64,000 nucleotides of DNA from Glycomyces sp. NRRL B-16210. Its GTDB lineage: Bacteria > Actinomycetota > Actinomycetes > Mycobacteriales > Micromonosporaceae. A program made the translations under genes and the position numbers. Below the pieces are notes generated by a model that made no database searches, was not told where the DNA came from, and was given only the letters and a program-made list of their open reading frames with translations. Below are positions 35,713 through 44,695 of this stretch, piece by piece. Where the stretch lies: positions 25,330 to 89,329 of the forward strand of contig NZ_JOGR01000016.1 of NCBI RefSeq assembly GCF_000719515.1. Direction: 5' to 3'. How positions within the stretch are numbered: the stretch's first letter is position 1; each line of letters opens with the position of its first letter.

Positions 35713-36648
35713 GTGACCACCCAGGCGACTCCCCAGACGACCGGCGTCCCCGGCGACGCCACCGACGACAGTGTCACCAACGGCGGCCCCGCGGACCGCA
35801 GCGGCTCCGAACGCGCCGCCGGCGACCCGGTCGAGGCGCTCCTCGACCGGCTCGCCTCGCTGCCCTCCCTCATGGTCGCCTTCTCCGGCGGCGCCGACTC
35901 GGCGTTCCTCCTCGCCGCCGCCGTCCGCGCCCTCGGGCCCGACCGCGTCGAGGCCGCCACCGCCGTCTCGCCCTCCCTGCCGCGCAGCGAACTCGACCGC
36001 GCCCGCGAATTCACCGCGGGCCTCGGCGTCGCCCACCACGCGCCCGCCACCGACGAACTCTCCCGCGAGGGCTACCGCGCCAACGCCGGGGACCGCTGCT
36101 TCTTCTGCAAGACCGAACTCATGAGCGTCGTCGGCCCCCTCGCCGCCGCCCGCGGCGTCGCCGCCGTCGCCACCGGCACCAACGCCGACGACCTCCGCGC
36201 CGGATTCCGGCCCGGCATCCGCGCCGCCGCCGACGCCGGGGCGATCACGCCCCTCGCCGACGCCGGGCTCACCAAGACCGCGATCCGCGCCGTCTCCAAG
36301 GCCTGGGGACTCTCCACTTGGGACAAACCCGCCGCCGCCTGCCTCGCCAGCCGCATCGCCTACGGCGTCGAGGTCACCGCCGACGGGCTCGAACGCGTCG
36401 CCGCCGCCGAACGCTCGCTGCGCCGCGCGCTCGCCGAGGCGGCGATCCCGGTGCGGAACCTGCGCGTGCGCGACCTCGGGGACGACACCGCGAAGATCGA
36501 GATCGACGCCGAACTCGTTGCGGCCGTTGCTGACCGGCCCGGCGTGCTCGCCGCTGTGGAAGGGTTCGCCTCGGTGCGGCTCGACGAGCGCGGCTTCCGC
36601 TCGGGCGCGATGAACGAACTGCTCCCCGACCCCGAGCGCTACCGCTGA
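35713..36648 (+). CDS. larE: ATP-dependent sacrificial sulfur transferase LarE
   Basis: A 311-residue PP-loop enzyme. After a disordered 40 residues, AFSGGADSAFLL (from about residue 57) is the PP-loop. FFCKTEL lies after an arginine-rich loop, and Cys210 in AAACLASR is at the position of the sacrificial cysteine of LarE. LarE makes the nickel-pincer nucleotide cofactor of lactate racemase-like enzymes; larB and larC are not in the window, so its partner pathway here is unproven. TAGGCT ends 7 nt before the GTG, so leaderless. Confidence 0.92.
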   Translation: MTTQATPQTTGVPGDATDDSVTNGGPADRSGSERAAGDPVEALLDRLASLPSLMVAFSGGADSAFLLAAAVRALGPDRVEAATAVSPSLPRSELDRAREFTAGLGVAHHAPATDELSREGYRANAGDRCFFCKTELMSVVGPLAAARGVAAVATGTNADDLRAGFRPGIRAAADAGAITPLADAGLTKTAIRAVSKAWGLSTWDKPAAACLASRIAYGVEVTADGLERVAAAERSLRRALAEAAIPVRNLRVRDLGDDTAKIEIDAELVAAVADRPGVLAAVEGFASVRLDERGFRSGAMNELLPDPERYR

Positions 36649-36953
36649 AGTCCGAGACGAGAGTGCCCGGTGGGGCGGCGGCGATCGTCAGTGGAGGATG
36701 ATTTCCGAAGGCCCCACCGGGTCCATAACCCCTCGGGAACCCCTCATTCCCCGAGAACCCCACCGTGGGACACCAGTCTGAGCGCGCCCTGAGCTGATCC
36801 TGGCAATTCCCTGATACAGGGGTGATAACCCCATAACGTGCAGTGCCTCCAATCCAGGCATATCACTGGATCAATCATCCTCAATCGACACCGACGGCCG
36901 TCCCGCCACCGCGGGTCCGGCGGGACGACCCGGCCGCCGTGTAGAACAGTCCT
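36649..36953. other. Intergenic region between larE and yidD
   Basis: No gene seen. CCCGGTGGGG at 36666-36675 can pair with 36712-36721 across a 36-nt loop, and smaller hairpins follow, so it probably holds the larE terminator. The yidD minus-10 box is near 36942. Confidence 0.5.
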
Positions 36954-37412
36954 GTGGAGGCATCGAGCTGGATCAGCGCGTACGAGTCGGGCTGCGCGAC
37001 CGGATGCGGCGAGCCCCTCGCCGCCGCGTGCAACCCCGGCGGCCCCTGCAACGCCTGCGCCGCGGCCTGCGGCGGCGCCACCGACCCCGGCCCCTTCCAC
37101 TCCCTCGCCTTGGCGGCCTTCGGCTTCGCGCGGTTGACCTCCGAACGCCTCGAACGCGCCCGCGAGCACCACCGGCCCGGCCCGCGCCGTTTCGGCCTGC
37201 GCCTCATCGCCTGCTACCGGCGCCGCCTCTCCCCGCGCGTCGGCGTCGAATGCCGCTTCGTGCCCACGTGCTCGGGCTACGGCTACCGGGCGGTCTCCCG
37301 GTACGGCCTGTGGACCGGCGGGCGGCTCGCCCTCGCGCGGGTGCTCCGCTGCCGGCCGGGCGTGACCCGCGGCACCCGCGATCCCGTTCCCGGCGGCCGA
37401 GGCGCCCGTTAA
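36954..37412 (+). CDS. yidD: Membrane protein insertion efficiency factor YidD with Cys-rich N-terminus
   Basis: A 152-residue protein. Residues 80-150 hold the YidD (DUF37) core: LIACYRRRLSPRVGVECRFVP then TCSGYGYRAVSRYG, with the family cysteines. Family members are usually 70-100 residues; here about 78 residues precede the core, with six cysteines in the first 40 (residues 14, 18, 26, 32, 35 and 39). YidD helps YidC insert membrane proteins. TAGAAC lies 6 nt before the GTG start, so the mRNA may be leaderless; this start is favoured because no better one lies closer to the core. Confidence 0.88.
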   Translation: MEASSWISAYESGCATGCGEPLAAACNPGGPCNACAAACGGATDPGPFHSLALAAFGFARLTSERLERAREHHRPGPRRFGLRLIACYRRRLSPRVGVECRFVPTCSGYGYRAVSRYGLWTGGRLALARVLRCRPGVTRGTRDPVPGGRGAR

Positions 37413-37422
37413 GATCCCGGTC

Positions 37423-37647
37423 ATGAGTGAATCGAACCTCGCCGGCAGGCAGTCCGACCGCAGCCCGGCCAAGACCCGCAGCCGCCCCGTCAAGCCCGGG
37501 CACCTGGAGGTCGGTGAGTTCACCTCCGGCCACATCGGCGCCTCCTCGCCGTTCGGCTCCGCGACCTTCCCCCTCCCGGTCGGCGACCTCTACTTCGAGC
37601 ACTCCGGGCCGGTCGGCCCTCGGAACCTCGACGACGAGCGGCACTGA
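37423..37647 (+). CDS. Small hypothetical protein
   Basis: A 74-residue protein of unknown function, first gene after yidD on the same strand. The N-terminal half is basic (residues 1-30), the second half contains LYFEHSGPVGPRNLDDERH. No signal peptide or membrane helix. TAAGAT ends 7 nt before its ATG, the same leaderless arrangement as neighbouring genes, which supports that it is real. Confidence 0.6.
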   Translation: MSESNLAGRQSDRSPAKTRSRPVKPGHLEVGEFTSGHIGASSPFGSATFPLPVGDLYFEHSGPVGPRNLDDERH

Positions 37648-37685
37648 CCGGCGCCCCACGAGGGACGCAACAGATCATCAAAACG

Positions 37686-37714
37686 TTGTAAGAAAATTTC
37701 ATAGGTGGTATGTT
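37686..37714 (+). promoter_or_regulatory. Promoter of the amylase-pullulanase gene
   Basis: TTGTAA (37686-37691), a 17-bp spacer and TATGTT (37709-37714) form a plausible promoter in a locally AT-rich stretch about 90 nt before the start codon. Confidence 0.5.
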
Positions 37715-37804
37715 CTTGCGCACACGGGGTGTGCCTCCCGTCATGCGCCCGGCGCTTCGACGGCGACGCCCCGTCCCCCGATCGACCCCGGAGGATGAAG
37801 CGCA

Positions 37805-40800
37805 ATGCCGCGTACCGCCCGAATCGCGGCGGGAGTGCTGGGCACGGCCCTGGCACTCACCGCCTGCACCGCCCCGAGCGAACCCCCAGACGAGGACGGC
37901 TCGTGGAGCGATGAGCCCGCCGACGACCAGCTCGCCGCCCTCGCCCAGGCCCCCGCGCACGAGGCCGAGCAGTTCTACTTCGTCATGACCGACCGGTTCG
38001 CCGACGGCGACCCCTCCAACAACACCGGCGGCCTGGCCGGCGACGCCCTCACCACCGGCTACGACCCCACGCAGCGGATGTTCTACCAGGGCGGCGACCT
38101 CGCCGGCGTCGAGCAGCGCCTCGACTACATCGAGGGCCTGGGCACCACCGCGATCTGGCTGACCCCCGTCGTCGTCAACCAGCCCGTGCAGGTCTCCGAC
38201 TCCTGGACCGGCGCCGGCTACCACGGCTACTGGGGCACCGACTTCACCGCCGTCGACCCCCACCTCGGCGACGACGAGGAGCTCCAGAGCCTCATCGACG
38301 CCGCCCACGACCGCGGCATCGCGATCTACCTCGACATCGTCGTCAACCACACCGCCGACGTGATCGAGTACGCCGAAGACGCGAGCACCTATGTCCCCAA
38401 GCAGGACTCGCCCTACACGGACGTCGACGGCCGCCCCTTCGAGGACGCCAACTACGCCGCGTCCGAGGAGTTCCCCGCGGTCGACGCCAGCTCCTCGCCG
38501 TACACGCCCGTCCTCGAAGCGGGCGAGGAGCGGGTGAAATCGCCCGACTGGCTCAACGACCCGGCGATGTACCACAACCGCGGCGATTCGACCTACACCG
38601 GCGAGTCCTCCACCTACGGCGACTTCGCCGGCCTCGACGACCTGTGGACCGAGCGCCCCGAGGTCGTGGACGGCTGGATCGACGTCTACGCCGACTGGAT
38701 CGCCGACTCCGGCGTGGACGGCTTCCGCATCGACACCGTCAAACACGTCAACCTCGAATTCTGGCCGCAATTTCTTGCAGGCGTGCGCGAGGCCGCCGAC
38801 GCGAACGGCATCGACTTCTTCGCCTTCGGCGAGGTCTACTCCGGCGACCCCGCCTACACCAGCGCGTTCGTGCGCCAGGCCGACCTCGACGCCGTGCTCG
38901 ACTTCGGGTTCCACGGCGCGGCCACCGGCTTCGCGACCGGCTCGGCCGGCGCCCAGGGCCTGGGCACCCTCTACGCCTCGGACCCCCTGTTCACCACCGC
39001 CGGAACCGACGCCCTCGCGATGCCCACGTTCGTCTCCAACCACGACATCGGCCGCGTCGGGCGCACCATCGCGGAGACCACCGCCGAGGACACCTGGACC
39101 GACCGGGCGATCCTGGCCCATCAGCTGATGTTCCTCACCCGCGGCCAACCGGTCGTCTACTACGGCGACGAGCAGGGCTTCACCGGCTCCGGCGGCGACG
39201 ACTTCGCCCGCCAGACCCTCTTCGCCTCCGAGGTCGCCGACTACCTCGACGACCCGATCATCGGCACGGACGCCACCCACGCCGAGGACCACTACGACAC
39301 CGACCACCCGATCTACCGGGCCATCGCCGAACTCGGGCAGCTGCGCGCGGACCACCCCGCCCTCGCGAACGGCGCCCAGGTGACCCGCTCGACCGAGGAC
39401 GGCGTCTTCGCCTTCTCCCGCATCGAGTCCGGCGAAGGCGTCGAGTACCTCGTCGCGGTCTCGAACGCCGAGACCGCGCAGACGGTGGACGTCGCGACCT
39501 ACTCCGACACCTTCACGCCGATCTACGGCAACGGATCGATCGAGGCCGCCGGCGGCGCCGCGACCATCACCGTCCCGCCGCTGTCGGCCGTGGTCTTCCG
39601 CGCCGACGCCGCCGTCCCGACCGGCGACGCGCCCGGCGTCGACCTGACCGTCGCGGCCGAGTCCGCCACCACCGCGCACGTCAGCGCTGAAACGACCGGC
39701 GACCCGCTCGCCCGCGTGGCCTTCGCGGTCTCGGTCGACGGCGGCGACTGGACCTACGCCGGCACCGCGCCCGGCCCCGACCACCGGATCGCCTACGACC
39801 TCGACGGCCTGCCCGCCGGTGCCGCGGTCGACTTCAAGGCCGTGGCCGTCGACCGCGACGGCCGCACCGCCTCGGCGCGGACCGAGACCGCCGTCGCCAC
39901 ACCCGATCAGGCCGGCGCCTCGCCGACCTGGGCGAACGTCCACTTCGACGGCGACGCCGAGCGGTGGGGCCTCTACGCCTGGGGCGACGTGGACGACGCG
40001 TCGCTCACCGAGTGGCCCGAGTCGATCCCCTTCGCGGGCGAGGACGCCTACGGCTCCTTCGCCTCGGTGAAACTCACCGAAGGCGCCTCCTCGGTGGGCT
40101 ACCTCGTCATCGACGCCGAGGGCGCCAAAGACCACGAGTCCGACCGCACCTTCGATCCCGGTGCGACACCGGAGATCTGGCTCAGCGCGGGCTCGGGCGA
40201 GGTCGCCCACTCCCTCGCCGAGGCCAACGGGCACGTCACCGTCCACGCCCCGGCAGACGGCCCCGACTGGGGCCTGCACCTGTGGGGCGAGGCCCTTCCC
40301 GAAGGGGCCGCGACCGAATGGGACGCGCCCCTCCCGCCCGACGGCACCGACGACTGGGGCCGGTACTGGCACGTGCCCGTCGCGGACGCGAACGGCGACC
40401 TCGGCGTCATCGTCCACTCAGGAGACACAAAGCTCCACGAGGGCGACCTGCTCTTCAAACCCTCGCAACTCGGCGAGACCTGGGTGACCGCGACCGGTGC
40501 CCACGCCTCGCAGGCCGCCGCCGACGGCAAGGCCGTGCTCCACTACCAGCGCCCCGACGGCGACTACGACGGCTGGACCCTCCACACCTGGGACGGCGCC
40601 GCCGAACCCACCGACTGGAACGCCGGACTGGAACCGGTCCGCACCGACGCCTACGGTCTCGTGTTCGAAGTGGACCTCACCGAGGACGCCCAGGCGCTCT
40701 CCTACCTCCTCCACCGCGGCGACGAGAAGGACCTCCCGACCGATCAGCGCCTCGACCTCGCTGAATACGGCCACGAGGTGTGGCTGACGGCCGCCACCGA

Positions 40801-43429
40801 GGGCTACGTGCGCCCGGCCGGGGCCTCCACCGGCCGCGGCCAGGACCTCGACCTCGCAAAGGAACAGGCGATCTGGCTCGACGCCGACACCGTCGCGCTC
40901 GACGTGGACGCGACCGACGGGAAGACCTTCGCGCTCCTCGCCGCCGCCGACGGCTCGATGCGCGTCGAGGACGGCGCGATCGCCGGGAACTTCGACACCA
41001 TCGGCCTCACTCCCGCCGGCGGCCTCACCGAGGCCCAGCGCAGAGCCGACCCGCAGTACTGGAACTACAAGGCGTTCAAGGTGAACGCCGAGACCGACGT
41101 GCGCAAGGCGTTGCGCGGGCAGCTCGTCGCGGTCGAGACCGATCACGCCGGGACGGTCTGGTACGCGACGGGCGTGCAGACCGCGGGCGCGGTCGACGCG
41201 GTCTACGCCTCAGCCTTGAACTCGGACCTGGGCGTGACCTGGAAGGGCGGGAAGCCGACAGTGTCGCTGTGGGCGCCGACGGCGCGTTCGGTGAGCCTGG
41301 AGCTGTTCGACTCGCCCCAGGACCCGTCGCCGAGCGTTTACGAGATGGAATTCTCCGAGCGCACGGGCGTGTGGACCGTCAAGGGCGCCGAGGACTGGGA
41401 CCGCAAGTACTACCGGTTCGCGGTGGAGGTGTGGCATCCGGCCTCGCAAGCGATCGAGTCGTACGCGGTGACCGACCCGTATTCGGTGTCGCTGGCGGCG
41501 GACTCGACGCACAGCCAGATCGTGGACCTCGACGACGCGGACCTGAAGCCGGCCGGCTGGGACGGCGAGGCGGCCCCCGCCGAGGTCGATCCTGCTGCGG
41601 CGCAGGTGTGGGAGGTCCACGTCAGGGACTTCTCGATCGCGGACGCCTCGGTCGAGGAGTCGCTGCGCGGCACCTATGCGGCGTTCACGCAACAGGACTC
41701 GGTCTCGGTGCGGCACCTGGCGGACCTGGCCGAGGCCGGGCTCACCCACGTGCACCTGCTGCCGACGTTCGACATCGCGTCGATCCCCGAAATCGGTCAG
41801 GACACTGTGGACTGTGACTTGGACGCGATGGCGCCGGATTCGCCCGAGCAGCAGGCCTGCGTCGGCGAGGTCCGCGCCGACGACGCCTACAACTGGGGCT
41901 ACGACCCGCTGCACTTCAACACCCCCGAAGGCTCCTACGCGACCGAAGCCGATGGGGCGCAGCGCATCCTGGAGTACCGCGAGATGGTCGCGGCGCTCCA
42001 CGGGCTCGGGCTGCGGGTGGTGAACGACGTGGTCTACAACCACACGGCCGCCGCGGGGACCGACGACAAGTCGGTGCTCGACCGGATCGTGCCGGGCTAC
42101 TACCACCGGCTCGACGCGGACGGCGAGGTCTACAACTCGACGTGCTGCGCGAACACCGCGACCGATCGGCCGATGTTCGACAAGTTCATCGTCGAGTCCA
42201 CCGTGCTGTGGCAGGACGCCTACCACGTGGACGGATTCCGCTTCGACCTCATGGGCCACCACCCGAAGTCGAACCTGCTCGCGGTCCAGTCCGCTTTGGA
42301 CGACGACATGCTCCTGTACGGGGAGGGCTGGGACTTCGGCGAGGTCGCCGGGGACGCCCTGTTCGAGCAGGCCTCGCAGGTGAACATGGCGGGCACGGGG
42401 ATCGGGACGTTCAACGACCGGATGCGCGACGCGGTGCGCGGCGGCGGGCCCTTCGACGAGGACCCGACGACGCAGGGCTACGGCTCGGGCCTGTGGACCG
42501 ACCCCGGCGGCGAGGCGACCGAGGACGACCTGGCCGCGCTGCTGCACGCCCAGGACCTGACGAGGCTCGGCCTGGTCGGGAACCTCGCGGCCTACACGTT
42601 CACCGCCGCGGACGGCACCGAGACCTCCGGTGCGGACCTCGACTACAACGGGTCCGGCGCCGGATACGCGGCCGAGCCGGGCGACGCGGTGAACTATGTG
42701 GACGCCCACGACAACGAGATCCTGTTCGACGCCCTCGCCTACAAACTCGACCCCGACGTCACCAGTACTGAACGCGCGCAGATGCAGGTGCTCGGCCTGG
42801 CGACGGCTGTACTGAGCCAGGGCACCGGTTTCGTCACGGCCGGTTCGGAACTGCTCCGGTCGAAGTCGCTCGACCGCGACTCGTACGACTCGGGGGACTG
42901 GTTCAACGCGATCCGCTGGGACTGCACAGGCACGGAGGGCTTCGGCCCCTCCAGCAACGGTTTCGGCGCGGGCCTGCCGCCGCAGTGGACCTCCGAGGAG
43001 AAGTGGCCGTACGCCGAGGCGGCGATCGCCGCGGTGGACGCGCCCTCGTGCGAGGACATCGCGCTCGCCGAGGTCCGCTACCTCGAACTCCTCCGGATCG
43101 CGTCCTCGACGTGCGCGTTCAGCCTCGGTGACGCCGAGGCCGTGGCCGAGCGGGTCGCGTTCCCCCTCGCGGGCGCCGAGGCGCCGGGGGTGATCGTGAT
43201 GCGCGTCGACCTGGCCGGTCTCGACGACGCGTTCGACGCGGTGACGGTGGTGTTCAACGCGAGCCCGGACGCGGTCGAGGCGACCGTGGCCGAGGCGGCC
43301 GGTTCGGGCGCGGGCCTGCACCCGGTCCTGGAGGACTCGGCCGACCCGGCGTTCGCGGAGGCGGGCTTCGACGACGCGAGCGGGACTTTCACCGTTCCCG
43401 GGCGCACAGTGGCCGTGTTCGTGAGCTGA
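37805..43429 (+). CDS. Alpha-amylase/pullulanase fusion lipoprotein
   Basis: A 1874-residue surface enzyme. The signal peptide ends in a lipobox LTAC with Cys21. Residues about 55-590 form a GH13 alpha-amylase domain (DIVVNHTAD, VDGFRIDTVKH with the nucleophile Asp, FAFGEVYSGD with the acid Glu, SNHDIG). Several beta domains follow, including three starch-binding PUD-like modules (repeats with WGLYAWGDV, WGLHLWGEA and WTLHTWDGA). The C-terminal half is a type I pullulanase: CBM48-like region, YNWGYDP, VDGFRFDLMGHH, YGEGWDFGEV and DAHDNE. It should cut both alpha-1,4 and alpha-1,6 bonds of starch outside the cell. GGAGG precedes the ATG. Confidence 0.93.
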   Translation: MPRTARIAAGVLGTALALTACTAPSEPPDEDGSWSDEPADDQLAALAQAPAHEAEQFYFVMTDRFADGDPSNNTGGLAGDALTTGYDPTQRMFYQGGDLAGVEQRLDYIEGLGTTAIWLTPVVVNQPVQVSDSWTGAGYHGYWGTDFTAVDPHLGDDEELQSLIDAAHDRGIAIYLDIVVNHTADVIEYAEDASTYVPKQDSPYTDVDGRPFEDANYAASEEFPAVDASSSPYTPVLEAGEERVKSPDWLNDPAMYHNRGDSTYTGESSTYGDFAGLDDLWTERPEVVDGWIDVYADWIADSGVDGFRIDTVKHVNLEFWPQFLAGVREAADANGIDFFAFGEVYSGDPAYTSAFVRQADLDAVLDFGFHGAATGFATGSAGAQGLGTLYASDPLFTTAGTDALAMPTFVSNHDIGRVGRTIAETTAEDTWTDRAILAHQLMFLTRGQPVVYYGDEQGFTGSGGDDFARQTLFASEVADYLDDPIIGTDATHAEDHYDTDHPIYRAIAELGQLRADHPALANGAQVTRSTEDGVFAFSRIESGEGVEYLVAVSNAETAQTVDVATYSDTFTPIYGNGSIEAAGGAATITVPPLSAVVFRADAAVPTGDAPGVDLTVAAESATTAHVSAETTGDPLARVAFAVSVDGGDWTYAGTAPGPDHRIAYDLDGLPAGAAVDFKAVAVDRDGRTASARTETAVATPDQAGASPTWANVHFDGDAERWGLYAWGDVDDASLTEWPESIPFAGEDAYGSFASVKLTEGASSVGYLVIDAEGAKDHESDRTFDPGATPEIWLSAGSGEVAHSLAEANGHVTVHAPADGPDWGLHLWGEALPEGAATEWDAPLPPDGTDDWGRYWHVPVADANGDLGVIVHSGDTKLHEGDLLFKPSQLGETWVTATGAHASQAAADGKAVLHYQRPDGDYDGWTLHTWDGAAEPTDWNAGLEPVRTDAYGLVFEVDLTEDAQALSYLLHRGDEKDLPTDQRLDLAEYGHEVWLTAATEGYVRPAGASTGRGQDLDLAKEQAIWLDADTVALDVDATDGKTFALLAAADGSMRVEDGAIAGNFDTIGLTPAGGLTEAQRRADPQYWNYKAFKVNAETDVRKALRGQLVAVETDHAGTVWYATGVQTAGAVDAVYASALNSDLGVTWKGGKPTVSLWAPTARSVSLELFDSPQDPSPSVYEMEFSERTGVWTVKGAEDWDRKYYRFAVEVWHPASQAIESYAVTDPYSVSLAADSTHSQIVDLDDADLKPAGWDGEAAPAEVDPAAAQVWEVHVRDFSIADASVEESLRGTYAAFTQQDSVSVRHLADLAEAGLTHVHLLPTFDIASIPEIGQDTVDCDLDAMAPDSPEQQACVGEVRADDAYNWGYDPLHFNTPEGSYATEADGAQRILEYREMVAALHGLGLRVVNDVVYNHTAAAGTDDKSVLDRIVPGYYHRLDADGEVYNSTCCANTATDRPMFDKFIVESTVLWQDAYHVDGFRFDLMGHHPKSNLLAVQSALDDDMLLYGEGWDFGEVAGDALFEQASQVNMAGTGIGTFNDRMRDAVRGGGPFDEDPTTQGYGSGLWTDPGGEATEDDLAALLHAQDLTRLGLVGNLAAYTFTAADGTETSGADLDYNGSGAGYAAEPGDAVNYVDAHDNEILFDALAYKLDPDVTSTERAQMQVLGLATAVLSQGTGFVTAGSELLRSKSLDRDSYDSGDWFNAIRWDCTGTEGFGPSSNGFGAGLPPQWTSEEKWPYAEAAIAAVDAPSCEDIALAEVRYLELLRIASSTCAFSLGDAEAVAERVAFPLAGAEAPGVIVMRVDLAGLDDAFDAVTVVFNASPDAVEATVAEAAGSGAGLHPVLEDSADPAFAEAGFDDASGTFTVPGRTVAVFVS

Positions 43430-43513
43430 CCCTGCGGCAGACGCCCAGCTCGCAAGGGCGTCGAGAACGGTCTTGACAGGCCGGTAATACTGGGGATTAG
43501 TTTCGGATCCCTG

Positions 43514-43546
43514 AAACCGGGGCGGGTGCGGCACCCGTCCCGGTTT
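43514..43546 (+). terminator. Hairpin terminator of the amylase-pullulanase gene
   Basis: A 16-bp stem (43514-43529 with 43531-43546, one G-U pair) lies 85 nt after the stop codon. Confidence 0.82.
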
Positions 43547-43647
43547 AACGTCCCCGCCCCGCGCCGCCCTCCCGCGCGGCCCCGCGAACCCCGGAACCGA
43601 CCGAACTGGCGAGGGCGGACCTGGGGAATGCCGGTTACGATCGGTTC

Positions 43648-44646
43648 ATGACGTACCCCCCGCAAGATCCCGGCTCCTCGAGCGGGCCCGCCTACCCGGG
43701 CGGCGACCAGTACGGGCAGCCCCAGCCCGGCCAGCCGCCTGCGGGAGGCTACGCGCCCGGCCAGTACAGCGCCCCGCAGTACCCCACCTCGCAGCAGCCC
43801 GTGCCCGGATACGGCCAGTACCCGGGCCACGCGGACCCCAGCGCCCAGTACCAGCCGCAGCCCGGCTACGGCCCCCCGCCGCAGGGCTACCAGGACCCGT
43901 ACGCGTACGGCGCGCCGCCCGTCCAGCCGACCTCCGGCAGCTCGACCACGGCGATCCTGGTCATCGTGGTCGTCGTGCTCATGGCCGTCGGCGGCGCCGC
44001 CGGCTACTTCCTGCTCGGCGGCGACAAGGACGAGGGCACCATCGGGGCCTCCGACGACCAGACCTCGGCGACGACCGAGTCCTCCGACGAGGAGGACGGC
44101 GAGGATCCCGACCCCCAGCCGTCGGGCTCGACGCTCACCGTCGCCTCCCTCGGCGCCGTCACGCCGAGCCCCGGCCCCGAGTGGTCGCCCTATTACGGCC
44201 CGGGCGAGAACTACGGGCTCGCGAACGACTCCGAGGCCTACTTCATCCAGCACACCGACACCTGGATCTCCTACTTCAGCGTCGGCATCTTCTCCAACCT
44301 CGCCGCGCCCTACGACCCGGCGGACCTGCGCGGCAGCGCCCAGGCCGCGACGGCGTACTGGCTGGCGGACGCGTTCGAGTCCACCGTCGGCTTCTCGCAG
44401 GGGGAGATCACCTACACGACCGTGGAGGTGGACGGGCGCCCCGGCGTGCTCGCCGAATGGCACAACTCCTGGCAGTCGAGCACGAACACCGAGGACCTGT
44501 TCGAGGACACCGCACTGCTGGTGGTCGACGTCGACGGCGTGAACGGCTTCGTCGGCGTCGCGAGCACCTCCGAGTCGGCCGCCGACCTGTACGGGGCCGC
44601 GCTCGACGCGCTGCTGGCGACCGACTTCGACGCCGAGACCGCCTGA
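43648..44646 (+). CDS. Pro/Gln/Tyr-rich membrane protein
   Basis: A 332-residue protein. Residues 1-95 are Pro/Gly/Gln/Tyr-rich; one membrane helix lies at about 99-122; an acidic linker follows; residues about 150-330 are extracytoplasmic and may be a lipid-binding-like alpha/beta domain (TWISYFSVGIFSN, YTTVEVDGRPGVLAEWHNS). The layout resembles many actinobacterial DUF4333/LpqN-like surface proteins, but I do not recognise the domain. TACGAT ends 6 nt before the ATG, so it is leaderless. A hairpin follows the stop codon. Confidence 0.85.
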   Translation: MTYPPQDPGSSSGPAYPGGDQYGQPQPGQPPAGGYAPGQYSAPQYPTSQQPVPGYGQYPGHADPSAQYQPQPGYGPPPQGYQDPYAYGAPPVQPTSGSSTTAILVIVVVVLMAVGGAAGYFLLGGDKDEGTIGASDDQTSATTESSDEEDGEDPDPQPSGSTLTVASLGAVTPSPGPEWSPYYGPGENYGLANDSEAYFIQHTDTWISYFSVGIFSNLAAPYDPADLRGSAQAATAYWLADAFESTVGFSQGEITYTTVEVDGRPGVLAEWHNSWQSSTNTEDLFEDTALLVVDVDGVNGFVGVASTSESAADLYGAALDALLATDFDAETA

Positions 44647-44663
44647 GCGGCGACGCATCGCCA

Positions 44664-44689
44664 AGGGCCGCGCCTTCGGGCGCGGCCTT
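44664..44689. terminator. Hairpin with TTCG loop
   Basis: An 11-bp stem (44664-44674 with 44679-44689) capped by TTCG lies between two convergent genes, close to both stop codons. Confidence 0.82.
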
Positions 44690-44695
44690 CGGCGT

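Noticed and set aside
41210..43534. 774-codon minus-strand frame inside the pullulanase region
   Set aside because: It is an Arg/Val/His-rich shadow of the plus-strand gene, whose catalytic motifs are intact.
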